DNA of 64,000 bases, from positions 1 to 64,000 of the forward strand of contig NZ_BBJX01000001.1 in the NCBI RefSeq assembly GCF_000739995.1, in the 5' to 3' direction. Positions 36,056 to 44,734 of the stretch are shown here, in pieces. Made by a program: the position numbers and the translations under genes. A model generated the notes under the pieces. That model made no database searches. It was not told where the DNA came from and was given only the letters and a program-made list of their open reading frames with translations. Source of the DNA: Comamonas granuli NBRC 101663. GTDB lineage: Bacteria; Pseudomonadota; Gammaproteobacteria; Burkholderiales; Burkholderiaceae_C. How positions within the stretch are numbered: position 1 is the first letter of the stretch; each line of letters opens with the position of its first letter.

Positions 36056-36717
36056 CAGTCCTGACGGATCGCGGAGGCAAAGGCATCGATGATGCGGCGC
36101 AGCCGGGCCTGCTTGAGCTTGAGCGCGGCCTGGTTGACGACCAGGTGCGAGCTGATGTCCATGATCTGCTCGACCTCCACCAGGTGGTTGGCCTTGAGCG
36201 TGTTGCCCGTGGAGACCAGGTCCACGATGGCGTCGGCCAGGCCGGTGAGCGGCGCCAGTTCCATGCTGCCGTAGAGCTTGATGAGGTCCACGTGCACGCC
36301 CTTGGCGGCGAAGAATTCGCGCGCAATGCCGGGGTACTTGGTGGCCACCTTCAGGCGCGCGCCCTGGCGCACGGCCTGCTGGTAGTCGAAGTCGGCGCGC
36401 ACGGCCACGCTCACGCGGCAGCGCGCAATGCGCAGGTCCAGCGGCTGGAACAGGCCCGAGCGCGCCGCGCCGCCCCATTCGGCGCGGTGTTCGAGCAGGG
36501 TGTCCTTGCCGCACACGCCCATGTCGGCGCCGCCGTACTGCACGTAGGTGGGCACGTCGGAGGCGCGCACCAGCACCACGCGCACGTCGTCCTGGTTGGT
36601 GGGCAGGATGAGCTTGCGCGATTTCTCGGGGTCTTCCAGCACCTCGATGCCGGCCGCGGCGAGCAGCGGCAGGGTTTCTTCGAAGATGCGGCCTTTGGAC
36701 AGGGCAAGGGTGATCAT
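36055..36717 (-). CDS. hisG: ATP phosphoribosyltransferase (short form)
   Basis: 220 residues from the ATG at 36715-36717 ([20 protein letters not shown]). It catalyses the first step of histidine synthesis, ATP plus PRPP to phosphoribosyl-ATP. The PRPP-binding segment [20 protein letters not shown] is intact. The C-terminal regulatory ACT-like domain of long HisG is missing, so this is the short form that needs HisZ; hisZ is not in the window. It overlaps the murA stop by 4 bp and precedes hisD by 5 bp. Confidence 0.96.
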   Translation of the reverse strand: MITLALSKGRIFEETLPLLAAAGIEVLEDPEKSRKLILPTNQDDVRVVLVRASDVPTYVQYGGADMGVCGKDTLLEHRAEWGGAARSGLFQPLDLRIARCRVSVAVRADFDYQQAVRQGARLKVATKYPGIAREFFAAKGVHVDLIKLYGSMELAPLTGLADAIVDLVSTGNTLKANHLVEVEQIMDISSHLVVNQAALKLKQARLRRIIDAFASAIRQD

Positions 36718-37985
36718 CGGATTCTCTCGATATCTGCGCCCAGGCCGCGCAGCTTGGCCTCCATGCAATCGTAGCCGCGGTCCAGGTGGTAGATGCGGTC
36801 CACCACGGTCTCGCCTTCGGCCACCAGCCCGGCGATGACCAGGCTGGCCGAGGCGCGCAGGTCGGTCGCCATGACGGTGGCGCCCGAGAGGCGCGCCGCG
36901 CCTTCGCTGATGGCCACGCGGCCGTCGACCTGGATGCGCGCACCCAGGCGCAGCAGCTCGTTGACGTGCATGAAGCGGTTTTCAAAAATGGTTTCGGTCA
37001 CCGTGGCCGTGCCTTGCGCCACGGTGTTGAGCGCCATGAACTGCGCCTGCATGTCGGTGGGGAAACCGGGGTACTCGGTGGTGCGAAAGCTCTGCGCCTT
37101 GAGCTGCGCGGCACCGGGGCTGCGCACGCGCAGGCCGCCGTCGGCCGTCTCCACCTGCACGCCGGCGTCGCGCAGCTTTTCGATCACAGCGTCCAGGTGG
37201 TCGGCGCGCGCGTGGCGCAAGAGCGCCTCGCCACCCGTGGCGGCCACGGCGCACAGAAAGGTGCCGGCCTCAATGCGGTCGGCCACCACGGTGTGCGTGC
37301 CGCCGCGCAGGCGCTCCACCCCCTGGATGCGGATGCGGCTCGTGCCGTGGCCCTCGATCTGCGCGCCCATGGCGATGAGCATCTCGGCCAGGTCGGTCAC
37401 CTCGGGTTCCTGGGCAGCGTTCTCCAGCACGGTCTCGCCCTCGGCCAGCGTGGCGGCCATGAGCAGGTTCTCGGTGCCGGTGACGGTGACCATGTCGGTG
37501 GTGATGCGCGCGCCCTGCAGGCGCGTGCGCCCCTGGGGCAGGCGGGCGATGATGTAGCCGTGCTCGACCACGATCTCCGCGCCCATGGCCTGCAGGCCCT
37601 TGATGTGCTGGTCCACCGGGCGCGAGCCGATGGCGCAGCCGCCGGGCAGCGAGACCGTGGCCTCGCCAAAGCGCGCCAGCAGCGGGCCCAGCGCCAGCAC
37701 CGAGGCGCGCATGGTCTTGACCAGTTCGTAAGGCGCCTCGGGGGTGGACAGGCCGCTGGCGTCGATGTGCACGCTGCCGTGCTCGGTGCGCTCGGCGCTC
37801 ACGCCCATGTTGCGGATGAGCTTGAGCATGGTGCTCACGTCCTGCAGGCGCGGCACGTTGCGCAGCGCCACCGGCTCGGCGGTGAGCAGGGCCGCGCACA
37901 GCTCGGGCAGCGCGGCGTTCTTGGCGCCGGAGATCACGGCCTCGCCCTGCAAGGGGTGGCCGCCGCGGATGAGGAGCTTGTCCAT
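36714..37985 (-). CDS. murA: UDP-N-acetylglucosamine 1-carboxyvinyltransferase
   Basis: 423 residues from the ATG at 37983-37985 ([20 protein letters not shown]); an upstream in-frame start at 38003 is less typical. It performs the first committed step of peptidoglycan synthesis, transferring enolpyruvyl from PEP to UDP-GlcNAc. The fosfomycin-target Cys is present in [15 protein letters not shown]. Other conserved segments are [16 protein letters not shown] and [16 protein letters not shown]-like [18 protein letters not shown]. It overlaps hisG (ATGA), the normal Burkholderiales arrangement. Confidence 0.97.
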   Translation of the reverse strand: MDKLLIRGGHPLQGEAVISGAKNAALPELCAALLTAEPVALRNVPRLQDVSTMLKLIRNMGVSAERTEHGSVHIDASGLSTPEAPYELVKTMRASVLALGPLLARFGEATVSLPGGCAIGSRPVDQHIKGLQAMGAEIVVEHGYIIARLPQGRTRLQGARITTDMVTVTGTENLLMAATLAEGETVLENAAQEPEVTDLAEMLIAMGAQIEGHGTSRIRIQGVERLRGGTHTVVADRIEAGTFLCAVAATGGEALLRHARADHLDAVIEKLRDAGVQVETADGGLRVRSPGAAQLKAQSFRTTEYPGFPTDMQAQFMALNTVAQGTATVTETIFENRFMHVNELLRLGARIQVDGRVAISEGAARLSGATVMATDLRASASLVIAGLVAEGETVVDRIYHLDRGYDCMEAKLRGLGADIERIR

Positions 37986-38003
37986 GGTGGTATTCAGCAA
38001 CAA

Positions 38004-38056
38004 ATCGGGCTGTAGCGCTTATCCATCAAGCGCCAGAAGCTCTGTTTTTCATAGTA
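38004..38056 (+). repeat. REP-like palindromic repeat, copy 9
   Basis: ATCGGGCTGTAGCGCTTATC, then CATCAAGCGCCAGAAGCTCT, then GTTTTTCATAGTA. It fills the gap between the bolA-like gene and murA. Confidence 0.75.
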
Positions 38057-38057
38057 C

Positions 38058-38303
38058 TCAGCGGGCGCTGAGCTCGGCCCATTCGGCCGGGGTGTAGGTC
38101 TTCATCGACAGGGCGTGCACTTCGTCGTTCTGCATTTTGCTGCCCAGCGTGGCATACACGCGCTGGTGGCGCGCGATGGGGCGCTTGCCCTCGAACTCGG
38201 GCGAGACGATGGTGGCATACCAGTGCCGGCCGTCGCCTTCCAGGGTGATGTGCTCGCAGGCCAGGCCAGCGGTGATGAGGTCTTTGATTTGGTCAGCAGT
38301 CAT
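38058..38303 (-). CDS. BolA/IbaG family protein
   Basis: 81 residues from the ATG at 38301-38303 (MTADQIKDLITAGLACEHIT). The BolA fold is supported by the EGDGRHWYATIVSPEFEGKR segment and by RHQRVYATLGSKMQNDEVHALSM split around the conserved RHQ..Y loop. IbaG-type BolA proteins partner with monothiol glutaredoxins in iron-sulfur handling. The gene lies ahead of murA, as in many beta- and gammaproteobacteria, and is probably part of the same transcript. Confidence 0.9.
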   Translation of the reverse strand: MTADQIKDLITAGLACEHITLEGDGRHWYATIVSPEFEGKRPIARHQRVYATLGSKMQNDEVHALSMKTYTPAEWAELSAR

Positions 38304-38338
38304 GTCGGTGGTCCCTTGCGTGTGGGGCAATGCCCATG

Positions 38339-38412
38339 GTCAAAAACTGGCGCCCCCGGCCCGCGGCGCTGCGAGAGCGGGGACAGGCGCGCAGCAGCTC
38401 CAGCGGGATGGT
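38339..38412 (-). repeat. GC-rich intergenic repeat, partial copy
   Basis: GCGGCGCTGCGAGAGCGGGG followed by ACAGGCGCGCAGCAGC resembles the corresponding part of 47305-47428. It is short and degenerate, and lies between the exporter permease and the bolA-like gene. Confidence 0.4.
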
Positions 38413-38414
38413 CC

Positions 38415-39170
38415 TCACCCCCGGATCTTGTAGCCGCTGCGCAGCAGGTGCACCGCCAGCACGCTCACGCCCAGCCAGGCCGTGCCGACGATGGACAGGC
38501 TGAGCCAGGGCGAGGCGTCGCTCACGCCGAAGAAGCCGTAGCGGAAGCCGTCGATCATGTAGAAGAACGGGTTGAGGTGGCTCACCCCCTGCCAGAACGG
38601 CGGCAGCGAGGCGATGGAATAGAACACGCCCGAGAGGAAGGTCATGGGCACGATGATGAAGTTCTGGAAGGCCGCGAGCTGGTCGAACTTGTCGGCCCAC
38701 AGCCCGGCAATCACGCCCAGCGTGGCCAGCAGCGCCGCGCCCAGCAGGGCGAACGCGAAAATCCACAGCGGCGCGGCGAACTGCGGCGCGGCAAAGCCCA
38801 GCGTGACGACAAACACGCCCAGCCCGACCACCAGGCCGCGCACCATCGACGAGCCCACATACGCCACGAACCAGGCCCAGTGCGACAGCGGCGTGAGCAG
38901 TTGGAACACCAGGCTGCCCATGATCTTGCTCTGGATCAGGCTGGACGAGCTGTTGGCGAAGGCGTTCTGCAGCACGCTCATCATCACCAGGCCGGGCACC
39001 AGAAAGGCCGTGTAGCCGATGCGGTTGTACACCTTCACATGGTCTTCGAGCACATGGCCGAAGATCAGCAGGTACAGCACGGCGGTAAGCACCGGCGCCG
39101 CCACGGTCTGGAAGCTGACCTTCCAGAAGCGCAGCACCTCCTTGTAGAACAGCATCTGCCAGCCGGTCAT
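38415..39170 (-). CDS. ABC-2 type transporter permease (YadH-like)
   Basis: 251 residues from the ATG at 39168-39170, overlapping the ATPase stop (ATGA). Six hydrophobic segments fit an ABC-2 exporter, with conserved MSVLQNAFANSSSSLIQSKI and VPMTFLSGVFYSIASLPPFW. It forms an exporter with the adjacent ATPase. The substrate is unknown; the pair is usually found next to mla genes in Burkholderiales. Confidence 0.92.
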   Translation of the reverse strand: MTGWQMLFYKEVLRFWKVSFQTVAAPVLTAVLYLLIFGHVLEDHVKVYNRIGYTAFLVPGLVMMSVLQNAFANSSSSLIQSKIMGSLVFQLLTPLSHWAWFVAYVGSSMVRGLVVGLGVFVVTLGFAAPQFAAPLWIFAFALLGAALLATLGVIAGLWADKFDQLAAFQNFIIVPMTFLSGVFYSIASLPPFWQGVSHLNPFFYMIDGFRYGFFGVSDASPWLSLSIVGTAWLGVSVLAVHLLRSGYKIRG

Positions 39171-40096
39171 GCGTGCGCCCCTTCCTGCTGCGTGGCGGCG
39201 GTGGACATGACCTGCAGGAACACGTCCTCCAGGTCCGGGCGGCGGATTTCCATGTCCATCACCGGCACCCCGGCCTGGCGCAGCGCGGCCAGGTGGTGCT
39301 CGATCTCGCCCGCATCCTGCGCCGGCAGCTGCACGATGCGCCCGGTCACGCGCGCCTGCAGCGCCAGGGCCAGCGGCAGCTCGCTGTCCGTCTTGAACTG
39401 CAGCATGCTGCCCGTGGCCGCCTTGAGCAGTTCGCTGGTGCGCTCCAGCGCCACCACGCGGCCGCTCCTGAGCATGGCAATGCGCCCGCACAGGGCCTCA
39501 GCCTCTTCCAGGTAATGGGTGGTCAGCAGCACCGTGCGGCCCTCGCGGTTCAAGCGGGCAATGAACTGCCACAGCGTCTGGCGCAACTCCACATCCACCC
39601 CGGCCGTGGGCTCGTCGAGCACGATGATGGGCGGCTTGTGCACCAGCGCCTGCGCCACGAGCACGCGGCGCTTCATGCCGCCCGAGAGCTGGCGCATGTT
39701 GGCGCCGGCCTTGTCGGCCAGACCCAGGTTGGCGAGCAGCTCGTCGATCCAGTCGTCGCTGGCGCGCACGCCAAAGTAGCCGGCCTGAAAGCGCAGCGCC
39801 TCGCGCACATTGAAGAAGGGGTCGAACACCAGTTCCTGCGGCACCACGCCGAGCTGGCGCCGGGCGGCGGCGTAGTCCTGCTGCACGTCGTGGCCCAGCA
39901 CCGCAACGCTGCCGCTGCTGGCGCGCGTCAGGCCCGCCAGAATGCTGATCAGCGTGGTCTTGCCCGCCCCATTGGGGCCCAGCAGGCCGAAGAACTCGCC
40001 CTCCTCGATGTCCAGCGACACCCCGCTGAGTGCGTGAAAGGGCCCTCGGGGGGTGGAATAGGTCTTGGAGACGGACTGGAAGGATACGGCGGGCAT
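39167..40096 (-). CDS. ABC transporter ATP-binding protein (YadG-like)
   Basis: 309 residues. Walker A is GLLGPNGAGKTTLI, the signature is QLSGGMKRRVLVAQAL, Walker B is IIVLDEPTAGVDVE, and the switch His lies in LLTTHYLEEAE. A C-terminal extension of ~90 residues follows, as in CcmA/DrrA-like exporters. It energises the permease encoded immediately downstream. It is separated from mlaB by 51 bp and possibly belongs to the same transcript as the mla operon. Confidence 0.94.
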   Translation of the reverse strand: MPAVSFQSVSKTYSTPRGPFHALSGVSLDIEEGEFFGLLGPNGAGKTTLISILAGLTRASSGSVAVLGHDVQQDYAAARRQLGVVPQELVFDPFFNVREALRFQAGYFGVRASDDWIDELLANLGLADKAGANMRQLSGGMKRRVLVAQALVHKPPIIVLDEPTAGVDVELRQTLWQFIARLNREGRTVLLTTHYLEEAEALCGRIAMLRSGRVVALERTSELLKAATGSMLQFKTDSELPLALALQARVTGRIVQLPAQDAGEIEHHLAALRQAGVPVMDMEIRRPDLEDVFLQVMSTAATQQEGAHA

Positions 40097-40147
40097 GGGA
40101 ACCGGCGATTTTACGTCCTGGGCCCGCTCCGGGCCGGCGCCGGCATT

Positions 40148-40441
40148 TCAATCCTGGGGATGCAGCAGGTCTTGCACCCCATACAGCCCCGCCATGCCCG
40201 CCAGCGCCTCGGGCAGGCCCTGCACCGCAAAGCCGCGGCCCGCGGCCAGGGCCGCACGGCGGCATTCGAGCAGCACGGCCAGCGCCGAGGAGTCGAACAC
40301 GCGCAGCGCGCGCGCATCCACCTGCACTGCGCCGTCGGGGGCCGCGGGCAAGGCCTGCAGCAGTTGCTCCAGGGTGGCGCGCGCCTGGCGGTGGGTGAGC
40401 TCGGGGGGCAGCACCAGCATGGGCAGTCCGTCTGCGCGCAC
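40148..40441 (-). CDS. mlaB: MlaB-like STAS-domain protein
   Basis: 97 residues from a GTG at 40441; the ATG at 40420 (MLVLPPEL) is an alternative. The STAS fold is recognised by VDARALRVFDSSALAVLLEC with the conserved Asp-Ser-Ser. In the Mla complex MlaB is a cytoplasmic subunit bound to the ATPase MlaF and needed for its activity. It is the last gene of the mla run, 3 bp after mlaC. Confidence 0.85.
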   Translation of the reverse strand: MRADGLPMLVLPPELTHRQARATLEQLLQALPAAPDGAVQVDARALRVFDSSALAVLLECRRAALAAGRGFAVQGLPEALAGMAGLYGVQDLLHPQD

Positions 40442-40444
40442 CGC

Positions 40445-41092
40445 TCAGCCGCGGGCGGCGTTGCCCTTGTTGCGCGCGCTCAGGGTCTGGATCAGGCCGT
40501 CGATACCCTTGGCGTTGATCTCCTGCGCGAACTGGCTGCGGTAGGTCTCGACCAGCCAGGCGCCCAGCACGTTGAGGTTGTAGATCTTCCAGCCCGCGCC
40601 CTGGCCGGGCGTCTTCTCCAGGCGGTAGTCGAGCTGCACCGGGTCGCCGCGGCCGCGCACCTCGGTGCGCACGAGCACGTCCTTGTCCTCGGGGCCCGCG
40701 CGCAGGGGCTTGACGCTCACGGTCTGGTCGCTCACCTGCGCCAGCGCGCCCGCGTAGGTGCGCACCAGCAATTGCTTGAACTCCTCCTGCAGGCGCTGCT
40801 GCTGCTCGGCGCTGGCCTGGCGCCAGCCGGGGCCGACGGCGGCCGCCGTCATGCGGCGGAAGTTGACATTGGGCATGATGACCCGGTCGACCAGCACCAT
40901 GATCTTGTCCACATCGCCGGCCTTGATGGACTTGTCGCTGCGCAGCGCGTCCAGCACCTCGCTGGAGAGGCGCTGCACCAGGGCATCGGGGGCCTCGTCG
41001 GCGGCCTGCGCGGGCAGTGCGCCGCCCAGGGCCAGGGTGGCGGCGGCGGCCAGGGCGGCAGCGGCACGGGCGAGAAACCAGCGTTTCGTCAT
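40445..41092 (-). CDS. mlaC: Periplasmic phospholipid-binding protein MlaC
   Basis: 215 residues from the ATG at 41090-41092 (MTKRWFLARAAAALAAAATL). The Sec signal peptide ends near ALPAQA-ADEAP. The mature protein has the MlaC/Ttg2D family stretches IMPNVNFRRMTAAAVGPGWR, LLVRTYAGALAQVSDQTVSV and WKIYNLNVLGAWLVETYRSQ. It shuttles phospholipid between MlaA at the outer membrane and MlaD at the inner membrane. Confidence 0.93.
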   Translation of the reverse strand: MTKRWFLARAAAALAAAATLALGGALPAQAADEAPDALVQRLSSEVLDALRSDKSIKAGDVDKIMVLVDRVIMPNVNFRRMTAAAVGPGWRQASAEQQQRLQEEFKQLLVRTYAGALAQVSDQTVSVKPLRAGPEDKDVLVRTEVRGRGDPVQLDYRLEKTPGQGAGWKIYNLNVLGAWLVETYRSQFAQEINAKGIDGLIQTLSARNKGNAARG

Positions 41093-41118
41093 CGTCGTAT
41101 CTCCGGAAGGGGCGCCCA

Positions 41119-41838
41119 TCACTGTTCGGGCTCGGGCGGCAGGGTGCCGTCGCCCTGCGCAGCCGGGGCACGGCGCAATTGCAGGTAGACGTCGCGCGTG
41201 AAGCTGTATTTGTCCAGCGCGGCCTCGTCGAGCACGCTTTCCGCACGCAGCAGGTTGGCGCGCGTGTCCACGGCGCGCAGCACGTACAGGCCATTGCGCG
41301 TCGCAGTGGGCGAGACCTGCTGCAGCGGGTAGCCGCGCCAGTCCAGCGGCAGCGCCAGCGTGTCGCGCACCGTCGAAGGCCCGAGGATGGGCAGCACGAA
41401 GTATGGCCCCGTGGGCACGCCCCAGCGCCCCAGCGTCAGGCCGAAGTCCTGCTTGTGGCGCTCGATGCCCAGGTCGCTCGCCACGTCAAGCACGCCGCCA
41501 AACCCCAGCAGGGTGTTGAAGCTGACGCGGAAAAAGCTGGCCATGGCCGCCTCGCCGCGCAGTTGCAGGCTGTTGTTGACGAAAGACCAGGCATCGCCGA
41601 GGTTGCCGAAGAAGTTGCTCACCCCGGTGCGCACCGGCGCGGGCAGGGCCTGCTGGTAGGCCGTGGCCACGGGTTTGAGCACGGCCTCGTCCACCGCGTC
41701 GTTGAAGCGCGTCATGCTGCGGTTGTAGGCCTCCAGCGGGTCGTCGGCCTGCGCCGCACCGGCATGGGCGGCGCCAGTCAGGGCCAGCGCCAGGAGGGCC
41801 CGGGCCGCGCGGCCCCGGGGAGAGGTGGTGGTGTTCAT
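41119..41838 (-). CDS. mlaA: MlaA/VacJ family outer-membrane protein lacking a lipobox Cys
   Basis: 239 residues. The MlaA core is clear: DDPLEAYNRSMTRFNDAVDE, FFGNLGDAWSFVNNSLQLRG, TLGRWGVPTGPYFVLPILGP and STVRDTLALPLDW. It removes mislocalised phospholipid from the outer leaflet together with a porin. The signal sequence (ARALLALALTGAAHAGAAQA) contains no Cys, whereas MlaA is usually a lipoprotein with an LSGC-type lipobox. A signal peptidase I site (AHA or AQA) is more likely, so membrane anchoring would differ. Its ATG overlaps the mlaD stop. Confidence 0.92.
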   Translation of the reverse strand: MNTTTSPRGRAARALLALALTGAAHAGAAQADDPLEAYNRSMTRFNDAVDEAVLKPVATAYQQALPAPVRTGVSNFFGNLGDAWSFVNNSLQLRGEAAMASFFRVSFNTLLGFGGVLDVASDLGIERHKQDFGLTLGRWGVPTGPYFVLPILGPSTVRDTLALPLDWRGYPLQQVSPTATRNGLYVLRAVDTRANLLRAESVLDEAALDKYSFTRDVYLQLRRAPAAQGDGTLPPEPEQ

Positions 41839-42308
41839 TTCTTGCTGTCCGCGCCTTCGGCGGCCTTGCTGAAGAGGAACTGGCTGATGAGATTCTCCAG
41901 CACCAGGGCCGACTGGGTGGAGGCCACCGCGTCGCCCGGCGCGAGGGTGGCTTCGTCCGCGCCGGCCTCGATGCCGATGTACTGCTCGCCCAGCAGGCCG
42001 CTGGTCAGAATCTTGAGCGAACTGTCCTTGGGGAAAGCATAGCGTTTGTCCAGAGCGAGCGTGACCTGGGCCTGGTAAGTTTTGTCATCGAATGTGATGG
42101 ACTCCACGCGCCCCACCACCACGCCCGCGCTGCGCACCGCGGCCTGCGGCTTGAGCCCGCCGATGTTGTCAAAGCGCGCCGTGACGCGGTAGCCGCGGTC
42201 GAAATTCAGGCTCAGGAGGTTGGCCGACTGCAGCGCCAGGAACACCAGCGCCGCGGCGCCCAGCATCACGAACAGGCCCACCCAGACATCGTTCTTGTGC
42301 GGTTGCAT
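41835..42308 (-). CDS. mlaD: MCE-domain lipid transport protein MlaD
   Basis: 157 residues from the ATG at 42306-42308, with AAGGA upstream. An N-terminal membrane helix (DVWVGLFVMLGAAALVFLAL) precedes the MCE domain (FDNIGGLKPQAAVRSAGVVV, then GRVESITFDD) and a C-terminal helix (LVLENLISQFLFSKAAEG). MlaD hexamers form the periplasmic ring on MlaE. It sits in the mlaF-E-D-A-C-B order. Confidence 0.95.
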   Translation of the reverse strand: MQPHKNDVWVGLFVMLGAAALVFLALQSANLLSLNFDRGYRVTARFDNIGGLKPQAAVRSAGVVVGRVESITFDDKTYQAQVTLALDKRYAFPKDSSLKILTSGLLGEQYIGIEAGADEATLAPGDAVASTQSALVLENLISQFLFSKAAEGADSKK

Positions 42309-42322
42309 CGCATTTTTCCTTG

Positions 42323-43105
42323 TCAAACGCTGAACATCAGTGCCGTGAGCACGAAATCCAGCCCCAGCACGGCCAGCGAGGCCATCACCACGGTGCGCGT
42401 GGTCGCGTGCGCCACACCCTCGGGCGTGGGCCGGGCCGTGTAGCCCTGCAGCAGCGCCACGAAGGTGACGGTGAAGCCGAACACCACGCTCTTGGCCACG
42501 CCGTTGCCCACGTCGCTGAACACGTCCACGCCGCCCTGCATCTGGCTCCAGAAGGAGCCGCTGTCCAGCCCGATCATGGGCACGGCCACCACCCAGCCGC
42601 CGGCCACGCCCACGGCATTGAACACCGCGCACAGCACCGGCATGGCGACGACGCCCGCCCAGAAGCGCGGCACGAGGATGCGGCGCACCGGGTCCACGGC
42701 CATCATCTCCATGGCGCTGAGCTGCTCGCCCGCGCGCATGAGGCCGATCTCGGCCGTGAGCGAGGTGCCCGCCCGCCCAGCGAACAGCAGCGCGGTGATG
42801 ACGGGCCCGAGCTCGCGCAGTAGGCTCAGGGCGACGAGCTGGCCCAGCGCCTCGGTCGAGCCGAAGTCCTGCAGCGTGTAGTAGCCCTGCAGCGCCAGCA
42901 CGAAGCCGACGAACAGCCCCGAGACGGCGATGATGGCCAGCGAGTAGTTGCCCAGGAAGTGCACCTGGTCGCGCACCAGGCGCGGGCGGCGCAGCGCCTC
43001 GGGCGCCAGCCCCAGCAGGCGCAGGAACAGGCGCGCGCCCAGGCCGACGCCGGCCAGCCTGCGCCGCACGGCAAAGCCCAGGCTCGCGGGGTGGTACCAC
43101 TTCAT
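42323..43105 (-). CDS. mlaE: Phospholipid ABC transporter permease MlaE
   Basis: 260 residues from the ATG at 43103-43105, overlapping the mlaF stop. An N-terminal amphipathic segment leads into the five-helix permease. Conserved stretches are LVALSLLRELGPVITALLFA, GRAGTSLTAEIGLMRAGEQL and SAMEMMAVDPVRRILVPRFW. It is the inner-membrane channel component of Mla, paired with MlaF ATPase and the MlaD ring. No frameshifts are seen. Confidence 0.96.
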   Translation of the reverse strand: MKWYHPASLGFAVRRRLAGVGLGARLFLRLLGLAPEALRRPRLVRDQVHFLGNYSLAIIAVSGLFVGFVLALQGYYTLQDFGSTEALGQLVALSLLRELGPVITALLFAGRAGTSLTAEIGLMRAGEQLSAMEMMAVDPVRRILVPRFWAGVVAMPVLCAVFNAVGVAGGWVVAVPMIGLDSGSFWSQMQGGVDVFSDVGNGVAKSVVFGFTVTFVALLQGYTARPTPEGVAHATTRTVVMASLAVLGLDFVLTALMFSV

Positions 43106-43935
43106 GGCCGCCCCCCGCTGCCCGGGCCGAAGTCCTGAGCCACCTCCGGCCCCGGGTAATGGAAGGGCACGGGCCCCACCGGCAGGGCATGGACGAACTG
43201 GTGCACCAGCGGGTCCGCGCTGGCCAGCACCTGCGCCGGCGTGCCCTGGGCCGCCACGCAGCCCGGCCCCAGGATGACGACATGGTCCGCGAGGCGGAAG
43301 GTCTCCTCCAGGTCGTGCGACACCACGATGGTCGTCAGCCCCATGGCGTCGTTGAGCTGGCGGATGAGCTGGGCCGCCGTGCCCAGGGAAATCGGGTCCA
43401 GCCCGGCAAAGGGCTCGTCGTACATGATGAGCTCGGGGTCCAGCGCAATGGCGCGCGCCAGCGCCACGCGCCGCGCCATGCCGCCCGAGATCTGGCTGGG
43501 CATGAGGTCGCGTGCGCCGCGCAGGCCCACGGCGTGCAGCTTCATGAGCACGATGTCGCGCACCAGCGCCTCGGGCAGATCCGTGTGCTCGCGCAGCGGG
43601 AAGGCGACGTTGTCGAGCACGCTCATGTCGGTGAACAGCGCGCCGAACTGGAACAGCATGCCCATGCGCCGGCGCGCCGCGTAGAGCTGCGCCGGGTCCA
43701 TGCGGCCCACGTCCTGGCCGTCGAACAGCACCTGCCCGGCCTGCGCGCGCTGCTGCCCGCCGATCAGGCGCAGCACCGTGGTCTTGCCGCCGCCCGACGC
43801 CCCCATGATGGCCGTGACCTTGCCGCGCGGCACCGCGAGCGACAAGTCGCGCAGCACCACGCGCTCGCCGTACCCGAAGGTGACGTTGCGCAGTTCCACG
43901 AGAGCGGCAGAAGGCGGCGGGACGCTGGATGGCAT
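43102..43935 (-). CDS. mlaF: Phospholipid ABC transporter ATPase MlaF
   Basis: 277 residues from the ATG at 43933-43935; an upstream in-frame start at 43971 is less likely. Walker A is IMGASGGGKTTVLRL, the signature is QISGGMARRVALARAIALDP, Walker B is LIMYDEPFAGLDPIS, and the switch His lies in IVVSHDLEETF. It is the first gene of the operon, so its promoter should lie in the 388-bp space shared with the divergent speD. Confidence 0.95.
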   Translation of the reverse strand: MPSSVPPPSAALVELRNVTFGYGERVVLRDLSLAVPRGKVTAIMGASGGGKTTVLRLIGGQQRAQAGQVLFDGQDVGRMDPAQLYAARRRMGMLFQFGALFTDMSVLDNVAFPLREHTDLPEALVRDIVLMKLHAVGLRGARDLMPSQISGGMARRVALARAIALDPELIMYDEPFAGLDPISLGTAAQLIRQLNDAMGLTTIVVSHDLEETFRLADHVVILGPGCVAAQGTPAQVLASADPLVHQFVHALPVGPVPFHYPGPEVAQDFGPGSGGRP

Positions 43936-44079
43936 GAGCAAGAAAGAGGCCTGCGCGGCGCACCCGGGCAAGCTATGGGGCCGCCAAGGCGCGAACCGGC
44001 AAACCGTACATCATAGGGGTAAACCCCCTTGTCCCTACGGCGGCACCTGCAATTCCGGCGTTTGCATATTGCCATTGGC

Positions 44080-44323
44080 TATAATCGTGGGTTCGAGAAA
44101 TGTCACGCTCGCCTGGCCGAGCGGATTGCTGTCAGCGTTGCATGTGCGCTTGGGTGTGCGCAGCGGAACGAAGGCGCGGCAAGGGCCTCCCGGCCTGCGG
44201 CATTCCCCCTTCTTCCACGCAGTACCCCCACGCGGCAGCGCACCGGGCGGCGCCTGCAGGTGCTCGTGCACTTGCCGGGTTTGCCGTTATGTCACAACCC
44301 CGCGAAGAAAGGTCCTGCGCGCA
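44080..44323 (+). promoter_or_regulatory. Promoter -10 and long leader of speD
   Basis: The 388-bp gap between mlaF and speD contains a perfect TATAAT at 44080-44085 on the plus strand, without a strong -35 box at 17 bp. If used, it gives a leader of about 230 bases before the speD ATG. A short reading frame (ATG at 44100) runs the length of the leader and its TGA overlaps the speD ATG. A small GGGG-TAAA-CCCC hairpin lies at 44016-44027. No known riboswitch is recognised. Confidence 0.5.
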
Positions 44324-44734
44324 ATGAAGAATCTCCAGTCCGTCGTCCCCATCCCGGCACCCGTCCCCCCCCGCCATGCCACCGGCCTGCACCTGATCGG
44401 CGACCTCTACGGCTGCCTGTGCGACAGCCGCCTGATGCTCGACGCCGCCCACCTGGAGAGCTTTTGCAAGGACCGCGTGGCGGCCGCCGGCCTGACCACC
44501 GTGGGCAGCCTGTTCCACAGCTTTGGCGAGGGCGGCGGCGTCACCGGCGTGGTGGTGCTGGCCGAGTCGCACCTGTCCATCCACACCTGGCCCGAGGCGG
44601 GCTACGTCACGCTGGACGTGTACGTGTGCAACTACACCGAGAACAACCGCCCCAAGGCGCAGAAACTCTTCGACGACCTGCAGGCCGCTTTCAACCCGGC
44701 CGACCCGCACCTGCACCGCGTCGACCGCGCCTGA
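44324..44734 (+). CDS. speD: S-adenosylmethionine decarboxylase proenzyme (class 1B)
   Basis: 136 residues. The self-cleavage site is Glu81-Ser82 in LAESHLSIHTWPEAGYVTLD; Ser82 becomes the pyruvoyl cofactor. The active-site Cys lies in VYVCNYTE, and the N-terminal GLHLIGDLYGC is conserved. It decarboxylates AdoMet to provide the aminopropyl donor for SpeE. Its TGA overlaps the speE ATG (TGATG), so the pair is coupled. Confidence 0.94.
   Translation: MKNLQSVVPIPAPVPPRHATGLHLIGDLYGCLCDSRLMLDAAHLESFCKDRVAAAGLTTVGSLFHSFGEGGGVTGVVVLAESHLSIHTWPEAGYVTLDVYVCNYTENNRPKAQKLFDDLQAAFNPADPHLHRVDRA

Noticed and set aside
34730-36985. A 751-codon continuous frame containing hisD and sequence antisense or out of frame to hisG and murA
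   Set aside because: Histidinol dehydrogenase similarity begins at the ATG at 36049; the upstream part is the hisG region in the wrong frame and only lacks stops because of high GC.
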